Assembly (NCBI GenBank): GCA_964598275.1
Contig: CAZRAZ010000008.1
Span: 1 to 21,578 of the forward strand
From: JAHIEZ01 sp964598275
GTDB taxonomy: Bacteria > Patescibacteriota > Microgenomatia > UBA12405
DNA: 21,578 nucleotides
Reading direction: 5' to 3'
Shown here one piece after another: positions 1 to 5,863 of this stretch. How positions within the stretch are numbered: the first letter of the stretch is position 1; every line of letters begins with the position of its first letter. Under the pieces are notes generated by a model, which saw nothing but the letters and a program-made list of their open reading frames with translations, ran no database searches and had not been told where the DNA came from. The translations under genes and the position numbers were made by a program.

Positions 1-1048
1 GGTTGCGCTCGTTACCTCACTTAAGAGAACAACTCACGTCACGAGCTGACGACAGCCATGCAACAGCTGTCCCGCCACTAAGTTTTTCCTTTTCGGGAAA
101 AACATAAGCGGGATGTCAAACCCAGGTAAGGTTCATCGCTTCGTATCGAATTGAACCACATGCTCCACTGGTTGTGCGCCTCCCCGCCAATTCGTTTGAG
201 TTTCGGCCTTGCGGCTATACTCCCCAGGCGGTCTGTTTAACGCGTTAGCTTACATCTCCTTCAACAAAAGTTGAAGAAAATTAACAGACATCGTTTACGG
301 CTAGGACTACTCAGGTCTCTAATCTGATTTGCTACCCTAGCTTTCGTCTTTCAGCGTCAGTATATACCTAATTACCCGCCTTCGCGCTTGGTGTTCTTTG
401 TAGTATCCACGGATTTAACCCCTACACTACAAATTCCAGTAATTCCGATATCACTCTAGTCTTCTAGTATCCTGCCCCTTTCTCCGGTTGAGCCGGAGTC
501 TTTGAAACAAGACTTAAAAGGCCGCCTACAGACCCTTTACGCCCAATAAAACCGGGTAACGCTTGCACCCTACGTATTACCGCGACTGCTGGCACGTAGT
601 TAGTAGGTGCTTATTCAAAACAACATATGTTGAAATAAAAGTAGTTTACAACCCGAGGGCCGTCATCCTACACGCGATGTCGCTGCGTCAGACTTTCGTC
701 CATTGCGCAAAATTCCTAACTGCTGCCACCCGTAGGTGTATGGGCCGTATCTCAGTCCCATTGTGCCGGACTCTCCGCTAAGAGCCGGTAGCCGTCATAG
801 CCTTGGTGAGCCTTTACCTCACCAACAAGCTGGTAGCCAGCACGCCATTCTTCAAGTGATAAATCTTTAATCCGGAGACATTATAGGGAATTACCTCCGA
901 TTTCTCGGAGCTATGCCCTGCTTGAAGGTATGTTCGTGCTTTATACTCACCCGTTCGCCACTCCCCAACTTGCGTTGGAGCGTTCGACTTGCATGTCTTA
1001 GGCACATCGCCAGCGTTCACCCTGAGCCACGATCAAACTCTTAGTACG
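1..1048 (-). rRNA. rrs: 16S ribosomal RNA, 5' part (gene runs off the window)
   Basis: The reverse complement carries universal 16S blocks: the 8-27 region (1021-1040), the 338-358 region (719-739), the 515-536 region (574-595), the 785-805 region (near 304-325) and the GCAACGAGCGCAACC-type region at the left edge. Counting back from GAGTTTGATC puts the mature 5' end near 1048, and position 1 corresponds to about E. coli 1109, so roughly the last 430 bases, including the anti-Shine-Dalgarno, are outside. Spacing between landmarks is the same as E. coli for 536-785, about 28 nt shorter for 8-338 and about 33 nt shorter for 358-515. No intron-sized insertion is present in this part. The short open frames inside it are not genes. 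Divergent primer sites and trimmed helices fit the Candidate Phyla Radiation. Confidence 0.97.
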
Positions 1049-1050
1049 AG

Positions 1051-1071
1051 TTCTCGACATGGCGTCGAGAA
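1051..1071 (-). other. Perfect hairpin just upstream of the 16S 5' end
   Basis: TTCTCGAC (1051-1058), a 5-base loop, then GTCGAGAA (1064-1071) form an 8-bp perfect stem in the pre-rRNA leader, ending about 3 nt before the inferred mature 16S 5' end. By position it could be a processing or folding element; that role is inference. Confidence 0.6.
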
Positions 1072-1076
1072 TAAAC

Positions 1077-1115
1077 CGAATTTTTCAAAAAAATTCGAAA
1101 AAAATTTCAAAAAAA
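1077..1115. repeat. Phased A7 tracts and AT hairpin in the rRNA leader
   Basis: Three A7 runs start at 1087, 1098 and 1109, an exact 11-bp period. That is the arrangement expected to bend DNA. Bases 1077-1085 and 1089-1097 also form a 9-bp perfect inverted repeat with a 3-base loop. The region lies between the likely rRNA promoter and the 16S gene. Whether it matters as curved DNA or as U-rich leader RNA cannot be told from sequence. Confidence 0.6.
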
Positions 1116-1203
1116 TTGAGTGTCTTTGTCTGTTTTAAATGACTCTAAATAAAATTCAAAATTTAAAAGTACGATGATCACAAATAATTGCGGTCAGAAG
1201 TGT

Positions 1204-1214
1204 ATTATATTATA
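1204..1214 (-). promoter_or_regulatory. Likely -10 element of the rRNA promoter
   Basis: On the minus strand the sequence TATAATATAAT holds two overlapping perfect -10 hexamers between recF (ends at 1291) and the 16S gene. Transcription would start near 1197 and give a leader of about 150 nt. No convincing -35 hexamer was found at 16-18 bp. The rest of 1049-1290 holds the leader structures and no gene. Confidence 0.5.
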
Positions 1215-1290
1215 GATTGGTTGGTTTTGCATTAAGTTAACAGAGAAAGAAAAGGCAACCGGACTAGAGAGAATCAGGATGGTTTTGGGG

Positions 1291-2355
1291 TTAAAGAGTG
1301 ATAACGGTGGAAAAAGAGATAAAATCGGATAAGTCTTCTTGAAAATCGGCAGAGGTGACGATTGTTTGGTAACCATCGATAATTTTGGCGATAAGATGGC
1401 GGTGATCCGAATCGAGTTCGGAAAAAATATCATCGAGAAGTAAGATGGGTAGATTTCCGGATTGTTTGATAAAGTTGATTTGGGCTAAACGAAGGGCTAA
1501 AACAGCTAGGCGTTGTTGACCACGGCTGCCCCAATTGGCCAAATCTTTGTTGGATCCGGGAAAGGCAAGGCTGTCGAAAGAAAAATCGTCGCGATGGCAA
1601 CCGGCTTTGGTATAGCCATTGATTAAGTCGAAATTATAATTTGAATTTAAAATCGACTGAGTAAGAATGGAAGGGCGATAATTTAATTTTAATTTTTTGA
1701 TGTCTAAAAAAGGGTGATTAGAGAAAAAATTGTTAATAAAATCGATAAAGATCTTTCTGGACTGATGAATGATTAGATCGTTTTTTACCAGTGACTGATC
1801 CCAGTAAAAAAGTTCAATTTTTTTGGCTCTCCCCTGTTTGATTTGGTCGAGTAATTGGTTTCGATGATTTAGGGCTTTGTGGTAGCAAAGCAGGGCTTGA
1901 GCATAGCGCCAGTTGATAGGGGAAAAAACCTGATTTAAAAAATCACGACGACGGGAAGGTGAGCCGGTGGTAAGTCGGATATCTTCGGGAGAAAAAATAA
2001 CCGTTTTTATTTGGCCAAGAAAGGCTTTTCGAGTTTTTTGGACTTGATTGACAAGATATTTACGGAAAATCGAGGTGGATTCCGGCTTGTTTATCAGCTG
2101 AACTTCCAGTTCTAGATCTTGATTTGGCTGTGAAACGAAGGCTTGAACTTGAGCAGAAGATTGATTCCAGAAGATAAGTTTACCAAGAGAGACCGAACGA
2201 AAACTTTTGCCGGAAGAAAGGAGGTTTAGTGCTTCTAAAAGGTTGGTTTTGCCGGAGCCGTTTTGACCAATGATAAGATTGGTTTGGGGGGAAAAGGAAA
2301 AGCTGGCCTGACGAAAGGAACGATAATTTCTTAAGATTAGTTTGGAAAGATGCAT
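1291..2355 (-). CDS. recF: DNA replication and repair protein RecF
   Basis: RecF is an SMC/ABC-like ATPase that binds gapped DNA and, with RecO and RecR, helps load RecA at single-strand gaps; it acts in the cytoplasm on the nucleoid. The 354-residue protein is normal length. It starts with the family's N-terminal pattern (LILRNYRSF), has a Walker A motif GQNGSGKT at residues 30-37, an ABC signature-like segment SRGQQR and a Walker B followed by the D-loop (ILLLDDIFSELD) near the C-terminus. The ATG at 2355 is preceded by TATACT at 2370-2365, so the leader would be only 2-3 nt. The gene is not beside dnaA, dnaN or gyrB, as it often is in other bacteria, but directly upstream of the rRNA gene on the same strand. 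Confidence 0.95.
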   Translation of the reverse strand: MHLSKLILRNYRSFRQASFSFSPQTNLIIGQNGSGKTNLLEALNLLSSGKSFRSVSLGKLIFWNQSSAQVQAFVSQPNQDLELEVQLINKPESTSIFRKYLVNQVQKTRKAFLGQIKTVIFSPEDIRLTTGSPSRRRDFLNQVFSPINWRYAQALLCYHKALNHRNQLLDQIKQGRAKKIELFYWDQSLVKNDLIIHQSRKIFIDFINNFFSNHPFLDIKKLKLNYRPSILTQSILNSNYNFDLINGYTKAGCHRDDFSFDSLAFPGSNKDLANWGSRGQQRLAVLALRLAQINFIKQSGNLPILLLDDIFSELDSDHRHLIAKIIDGYQTIVTSADFQEDLSDFISFSTVITL

Positions 2356-2364
2356 AGACAGTGT

Positions 2365-2370
2365 AGTATA
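2365..2370 (-). promoter_or_regulatory. -10 hexamer of recF
   Basis: TATACT on the minus strand, 9 bp before the recF ATG. It predicts a transcript with almost no 5' leader. No good -35 is visible. Confidence 0.45.
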
Positions 2371-2439
2371 TCTTGTATTATGAAAATAGCCGAAGATTTT
2401 GCAGAAAAAAAATAAATTTAAGGAAAATACGGATAAATT

Positions 2440-2505
2440 TGTCCAGCGGGCCCGCCGACAGACAAGCAGTCTGGCGGGTAAACAGGAGTCTTGTGTCCAG
2501 CGGGC
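2440..2505. repeat. 12-bp direct repeat of the tRNA 3' end flanking a GC-rich palindrome
   Basis: TGTCCAGCGGGC occurs at 2440-2451 and again at 2494-2505, where it is the acceptor 3' strand of the tRNA on the opposite strand. Between the copies CCCGCC and GGCGGG, with AGAC/GTCT inside, form a hairpin at about 2451-2478. The GC content stands out sharply from the surrounding AT-rich DNA. It could be a small palindromic repeat, a remnant attachment-like duplication, or a tRNA processing or terminator hairpin. A proper U-run for a terminator is lacking on the tRNA strand. Confidence 0.55.
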
Positions 2506-2567
2506 AGGAGTCGAACCTGCCTAGATCGGTTTTACAGACCGACGCATAACCGCTTTGCTACCGCTGG
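2496..2567 (-). tRNA. tRNA-Tyr (anticodon GUA), short variable loop, C1:G72
   Basis: The minus strand folds as a full cloverleaf of 72 nt including the discriminator. The acceptor CCAGCGG/CCGCTGG pairs at all 7 positions. The D arm has a 3-bp stem and a GG loop. The anticodon stem TCGGT/ACCGA encloses the loop CTGTAAA, giving anticodon GTA. The variable loop is 5 nt (TCTAG), and the T arm GCAGG/CCTGC has loop TTCGACT. The discriminator is A and CCA is not encoded. GUA reads tyrosine codons. Bacterial tRNA-Tyr normally has a long variable arm and G1:C72; this one has the short arm and C1:G72 of archaea and eukaryotes. The body, especially the D arm and TCTAG loop, also resembles bacterial tRNA-Cys, so descent from tRNA-Cys is the main alternative. 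The anticodon is unambiguous; the charging amino acid is inferred. Confidence 0.9.
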
Positions 2568-2573
2568 TGATAT

Positions 2574-2579
2574 ATTTTA
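2574..2579 (-). promoter_or_regulatory. Candidate -10 directly before the tRNA
   Basis: TAAAAT on the minus strand ends 6 bp before the tRNA 5' base, so transcription could begin at or one base before the mature 5' end. There is no clear -35, and AT-rich DNA offers chance matches. Confidence 0.35.
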
Positions 2580-2651
2580 TCAAAATTAGGTTGTGTTTTG
2601 CCCGATATTGATTTTAAGGTGTTTTCCCGCTTTCGGAGTGTTTTGTTGTTT

Positions 2652-2680
2652 TTGATTATTTTCGTAATTTTTGTTATATT
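2652..2680 (+). promoter_or_regulatory. Promoter TTGATT-17-TATATT for the nucleotidyltransferase-like gene
   Basis: TTGATT (2652-2657) and TATATT (2675-2680) are separated by 17 bp, close to the sigma70 consensus. The ATG at 2688 follows the -10 by 7 bp, so a transcript starting at the usual distance would begin at or next to the start codon. Confidence 0.6.
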
Positions 2681-2687
2681 AAATTCT

Positions 2688-3473
2688 ATGACATTAGGGG
2701 CTAATGTGGAAAGATGGGGAGAAAGTAGAGGGGAAAGAATGGGATCAAAATATCCTTTGCACATTGAGGCAGCATTGGCGTTGGGAAGAATTAGGCGGGA
2801 CGAAAGAATTTTGGTGGCTGGAGGGGCCGCTTATGATTTACTAACCACGAGAGAAAATGATATGTCAAAACTTGCTTGCTTTAAGGAAGGCGGCCAGCCC
2901 AGAGATTTGGATTTGATTTGTGAAGTAGGGGTGGAGAAAAGGAGAATTGCAAGACAAATTCAAGACATGGTAAGTGGGAAGGTTGGGGTGGAAACAAGCT
3001 TGGGTAGTAATATAAAAATGACAGAAAAAGGAGATTGGTTGGAACATCATCAAGTAAGAGTACCTTTACATCCAGGAATTTTTACGCCAGTAATGATTAG
3101 ATTGGAAGGAACAGACATACCGGTACTTCGGCCACAGACGATGGTTCATGTTCTAAAAATTATGCATGGTAAATATTCGAGAGAGAAGGACAGGGTGAAA
3201 GCGGACGAGTTGTTAAGATTGAGCAACGAATATCCGTTACCATTTAGCGAACGAGAGTATGAAGCGTTTGATGAGTTTCATGAAAGGAAGATGGAGTATG
3301 GTGTAACAAAGTGGTTGCTTTCCGGTGATTTGTCTGATCATTCCGGGGCGATGAGAGAATTAAGCAGACGAATGAAGCAGTTACCCGGAGGAGTGATTCT
3401 TGTGGGGGGGGTGAGAAATGGACTGCTGAAACTTGAAGAGTTGTCAGTTGGATTATTACAACGCCTAAGGTGA
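2688..3473 (+). CDS. Nucleotidyltransferase-fold protein (unknown substrate)
   Basis: A protein of 261 residues from this ATG. Residues 45-50 (GGAAYD) followed by RDLDL at 72-76 match the glycine turn and the Asp-x-Asp metal site of the polymerase beta-like nucleotidyltransferase superfamily. A later helix with KIMHGKYSREKDRVKADEL resembles the KxxR...KD..D segment seen in MNT/AbiEii-like members. The substrate cannot be read from sequence; an antitoxin-type or sugar/antibiotic nucleotidyltransferase is possible. Start choice: ATG 2688 sits 7 bp after a good -10, which fits leaderless starts elsewhere in the window. ATG 2739 has a purine-rich Shine-Dalgarno-like GAGGGG and would shorten the protein by 17 residues. 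A TTG further upstream (near 2598) would place the promoter inside the gene and is unlikely. cdd follows after 17 bp. Confidence 0.75.
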   Translation: MTLGANVERWGESRGERMGSKYPLHIEAALALGRIRRDERILVAGGAAYDLLTTRENDMSKLACFKEGGQPRDLDLICEVGVEKRRIARQIQDMVSGKVGVETSLGSNIKMTEKGDWLEHHQVRVPLHPGIFTPVMIRLEGTDIPVLRPQTMVHVLKIMHGKYSREKDRVKADELLRLSNEYPLPFSEREYEAFDEFHERKMEYGVTKWLLSGDLSDHSGAMRELSRRMKQLPGGVILVGGVRNGLLKLEELSVGLLQRLR

Positions 3474-3478
3474 TAGTT

Positions 3479-3484
3479 TATAAT
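3479..3484 (+). promoter_or_regulatory. -10 hexamer TATAAT of cdd
   Basis: A perfect TATAAT, 6 bp before the ATG at 3491. It supports that ATG over the GTG at 3470 as the cdd start, and predicts a leaderless transcript. Confidence 0.55.
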
Positions 3485-3490
3485 TTAGAT

Positions 3491-3946
3491 ATGCAAAAAA
3501 TAAAATTTGAGGAATTGGAAGAAGAAATAAAAAGCGATTTGCTAAGGGCTGAAGAGGCGGCAAAAATGGCTTTTCCCCGCAATCGGGATGTCAGAATCGG
3601 GGCGGTGGTGGTGGCAGACGATAAACGATTTGAGGGAGCAAATGTAGTCAAAGAACGATTTGTGGGCAGTACCTGTGCAGAAAGAATGGCTTTGGATAGA
3701 GCGTTATTTGCGGGGGTAAAAAAAATAAAAAGGGTGGTAATAATTGGCGAAAATGACGAAAGCCCTTTTGAAGAAGTAACGGCACCGTGTGGTAATTGTC
3801 GGCAAATGCTGATTGATGTTTTGACTGACTTGAGGCAGGAGGATATAGAAATGATATTGAGTAATAGTGATAAGAGTAAAATTATAAAAACGAGTTTACT
3901 GGAACTTTTACCCTTGGCTTATAAAAGCAGTAGAAATAATGGCTAA
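3491..3946 (+). CDS. cdd: Cytidine deaminase
   Basis: Hydrolytic deamination of cytidine or deoxycytidine to uridine or deoxyuridine in cytoplasmic pyrimidine salvage. The 151-residue protein has the zinc site of the family: TCAERMAL with Cys62 and the proton-shuttling Glu64, and PCGNCRQ with Cys100 and Cys103. That Cys/Cys/Cys set is the small homotetrameric type. ELLPLAY near the C-terminus is also typical. The frame is open back to a GTG at 3470 that would overlap the upstream stop, but ATG 3491 has a perfect -10 six bases before it and gives a normal N-terminus. The stop overlaps the start of the exonuclease III gene, suggesting co-translation. Confidence 0.93.
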   Translation: MQKIKFEELEEEIKSDLLRAEEAAKMAFPRNRDVRIGAVVVADDKRFEGANVVKERFVGSTCAERMALDRALFAGVKKIKRVVIIGENDESPFEEVTAPCGNCRQMLIDVLTDLRQEDIEMILSNSDKSKIIKTSLLELLPLAYKSSRNNG

Positions 3947-4712
3947 GATAAAAATTGTTTTTTGGAACATCAATGGAATTAGAGCCGGAATTAAAAAGAG
4001 GCTGTGGAATTGGGTGAAAAAAGACAGGGCGGATATATATTGTTTTAATGAAACTAAGGCCAGAGAGGATCAGTTGGAGAAAGGAATGGAAATTCCTAAA
4101 GGTTATTATTCTTACTGGAATAGCGCCGATAAGGCCGGATATTCGGGAGTGGCAACATTGACAAAATTAGAACCAAAAAGAGTGATCGAGGGAAACCGCG
4201 ATAACGACTGGGATGAGGAGGGACGGGTGTTGGTGACAAAATTTGATGAATTTACTCTGTTAAACGGCTATTTTCCAAACGGCAAGAAAGATAAGGGAAG
4301 ATTGGATTATAAATTAAAATTTTATGAACATTTTTTGGAGTATGTAAATAAACTAAGAAATCAGGGAGAAAAAGTGATTTGGGGCGGAGATGTAAACACG
4401 GCTCATAGAGAAATCGATTTGGCCAGACCAAAAGATAATGAGGGGATATCAGGATTTTTGCCGATTGAAAGAAAGTGGCTGGATAAGGTAGAAAAGGCAG
4501 GCTGGGTGGATACGTACCGAATGTTTTATCCTGACAAAGAAATGTATTCCTGGTGGTCGATGCGATCGGGAGCAAGAACTAGAAACGTAGGCTGGAGAAT
4601 TGACTATGTATTTGTGGATGAGAAGATAAAAAAACAGGTGAAAAAAGCTTTTATCTTAAGCGAGGCGAAAGGATCGGATCATTGTCCGGTGGGGATAGAA
4701 ATAGAGATTTAG
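3939..4712 (+). CDS. xthA: Exodeoxyribonuclease III (AP endonuclease)
   Basis: Mg-dependent AP endonuclease and 3'-5' exonuclease of base excision repair. At 257 residues it is the usual size. Landmarks in order: NINGIRA (10-16), ETK with metal-binding Glu38, GYSGVA (67-72), YFPNG (111-115), GGDVNTAH with catalytic Asp151 and Asn153, RIDYVF (220-225), and GSDHCPV with Asp247 and His248. All catalytic residues are present. The ATG lies 8 bases inside the end of cdd. The 3' end overlaps the convergent metallopeptidase gene by 4 bp, with no terminator between them. Confidence 0.95.
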   Translation: MAKIKIVFWNINGIRAGIKKRLWNWVKKDRADIYCFNETKAREDQLEKGMEIPKGYYSYWNSADKAGYSGVATLTKLEPKRVIEGNRDNDWDEEGRVLVTKFDEFTLLNGYFPNGKKDKGRLDYKLKFYEHFLEYVNKLRNQGEKVIWGGDVNTAHREIDLARPKDNEGISGFLPIERKWLDKVEKAGWVDTYRMFYPDKEMYSWWSMRSGARTRNVGWRIDYVFVDEKIKKQVKKAFILSEAKGSDHCPVGIEIEI

Positions 4713-5398
4713 GGAGCAATAATGTAGCAAGCGGTCCCCTGCTCTTTTAACCAACGGTTGTTGGTTTTACAGTTAGGGTCGAGAGAGATGAGGGTTTGCC
4801 AAAATTTTTTGGAATGACTTTTGACATGCAAATGGACCAGCTCGTGGAGGATAATGTGGCGGAATTGGTCGGGCGGAAAAAAGATAAGTTGCCAGTTGAA
4901 ATTTAGATTGCCGCGGGAAGAACAGGAAGCAAAGCGACTTTTTTGATTGCGGACAGTAAGGTGCTTGTAGCTAAATTGAGGAAATTTTTTAATCTCGGCA
5001 ATAATTAATCTTTTGGCAAAAGGCTTAAGGCGGGACTGAAAAAGCAGATTTAGATGAGATTGGGAAAGAGAGGGGGTAAAGATAGCAATTTGTTTTTTTT
5101 GGGAGTTGATAAGCAGAGTGTTTTTGGGGCTTTGATGAAAGATTAGATCATATTTTTGATCAAGAATAGAGAGAAAAGGCAAAGAAGCGAGAGAAGAAGG
5201 CTCTCTAATTTGCAGGCTTTTGGCAAGAATCCAGGAAGACTGTTTTTTGATAAAATGATTAATTTGAAAAAGGGGAAGAAGGTGGGGAGCGGAAACAGAA
5301 AAAGAATTGGTGGAAGTAATTTGGAGACGAATCGAACGAATAGACTTGCGGTTGATTTGGTAGCTAAACTGCCGATTTTTTAGGATTATGTTGGGCAT
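4709..5398 (-). CDS. YgjP-like zinc metallopeptidase (DUF45/WLM-related)
   Basis: The 229-residue protein has HELVH (residues 185-189) followed by HSKKFW (195-200). This is the hallmark of the YgjP/SprT-like metallopeptidase group, in which the two His of HExxH and a downstream His bind zinc and Glu186 is catalytic. The N-terminal half is a beta-rich, basic segment as in other YgjP-like proteins. There is no signal peptide, so it is probably cytoplasmic; the substrate is unknown for the family. The ATG at 5398 lies 7 bp after a TACTAT -10 that overlaps the -10 of the divergent rpiB gene. Reading the opposite strand here gives only shadow frames. Confidence 0.85.
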   Translation of the reverse strand: MPNIILKNRQFSYQINRKSIRSIRLQITSTNSFSVSAPHLLPLFQINHFIKKQSSWILAKSLQIREPSSLASLPFLSILDQKYDLIFHQSPKNTLLINSQKKQIAIFTPSLSQSHLNLLFQSRLKPFAKRLIIAEIKKFPQFSYKHLTVRNQKSRFASCSSRGNLNFNWQLIFFPPDQFRHIILHELVHLHVKSHSKKFWQTLISLDPNCKTNNRWLKEQGTACYIIAP

Positions 5399-5404
5399 AA
5401 ATGG

Positions 5405-5412
5405 TATAGTAT
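5405..5412. promoter_or_regulatory. Shared divergent -10 between the metallopeptidase gene and rpiB
   Basis: The 21-bp gap between the two start codons (5399-5419) contains one element, TATAGTAT. Read rightward it gives TAGTAT 7 bp before rpiB, or TATAGT preceded by TGG as an extended -10. Read leftward (5411-5406) it gives TACTAT 7 bp before the metallopeptidase ATG. Nothing else promoter-like fits in the gap. Confidence 0.5.
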
Positions 5413-5419
5413 TTTAACA

Positions 5420-5863
5420 ATGATTTATGTAGGCGCGGATCATAGAGGCTACAGCCAAAAGGAGAGGATTGCCGGTGAACTGGAAATATGGGGATATGAT
5501 TTTATTGACCTAAACAAAAAGATGGATATTGACGATGATTATCCAGATGTAGCGGTGGCGCTGGGAGAAAAGGTGGCCAGAGAAAAGGCTAAAGGAATAA
5601 TGCTGTGCGGGTCGGGAGCGGGAGCCTGTATAACGGTAAATAAAGTAGTGGGAGTAAGAGCGGGATTGGGTTTTGAAGAAAAACAGGTAAGAAAAATGAG
5701 AGAGGATGACGATATAAATGTGTTGTGTCTGGCGGCGGACTTTGTGGATGAAGAAAAAAACGTGGCCTTGGTGAGAATATTTTTGGAAACAATTTTTGGC
5801 TCGGAGGAAAGATATATAAGAAGGATTAAAAAAATAACAAACTATGAAACTGCAAAGCGTTAG
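5420..5863 (+). CDS. rpiB: RpiB/LacAB-family ribose-5-phosphate isomerase
   Basis: Interconverts ribulose 5-phosphate and ribose 5-phosphate in the non-oxidative pentose phosphate pathway. The 147-residue protein shows GADHRG at 5-10 with His8, DYPD at 40-43, and CGSGAGACITVNKVVGVRA with Cys63, the proton-transfer cysteine of RpiB. The usual HNDxNVL motif is DDDINVL at 96-102, so the ring-opening histidine position holds Asp96, an odd change. The start sits 7-9 bp after a -10. The 3' end overlaps pgk by 20 bp in another frame, so the two are probably one transcript. Another aldose-ketose isomerase of the LacAB type is possible, but the pentose-phosphate context favours RpiB. Confidence 0.85.
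   Translation: MIYVGADHRGYSQKERIAGELEIWGYDFIDLNKKMDIDDDYPDVAVALGEKVAREKAKGIMLCGSGAGACITVNKVVGVRAGLGFEEKQVRKMREDDDINVLCLAADFVDEEKNVALVRIFLETIFGSEERYIRRIKKITNYETAKR

Noticed and set aside
563..1020. Short open frames on both strands within the 16S region
   Set aside because: They lie in conserved rRNA sequence and have no protein-like features.
2449..2480. Rho-independent terminator after the tRNA
   Set aside because: A hairpin exists, but on the tRNA strand it is followed by GC-rich sequence and only a short AAATTT, not a U-run.
2598..2687. N-terminal extension of the first nucleotidyltransferase from a TTG start
   Set aside because: It would contain the promoter hexamers within the gene, and its hydrophobic translation comes from T-rich promoter DNA.
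3470..3490. GTG start for cytidine deaminase overlapping the upstream stop
   Set aside because: ATG 3491 is preceded by a perfect TATAAT at the spacing seen for other genes, and the extra seven residues are not needed by the family.
5156..5383. Basic 75-residue plus-strand frame inside the metallopeptidase gene
   Set aside because: It is the antisense shadow of a gene with clear HExxH motifs.
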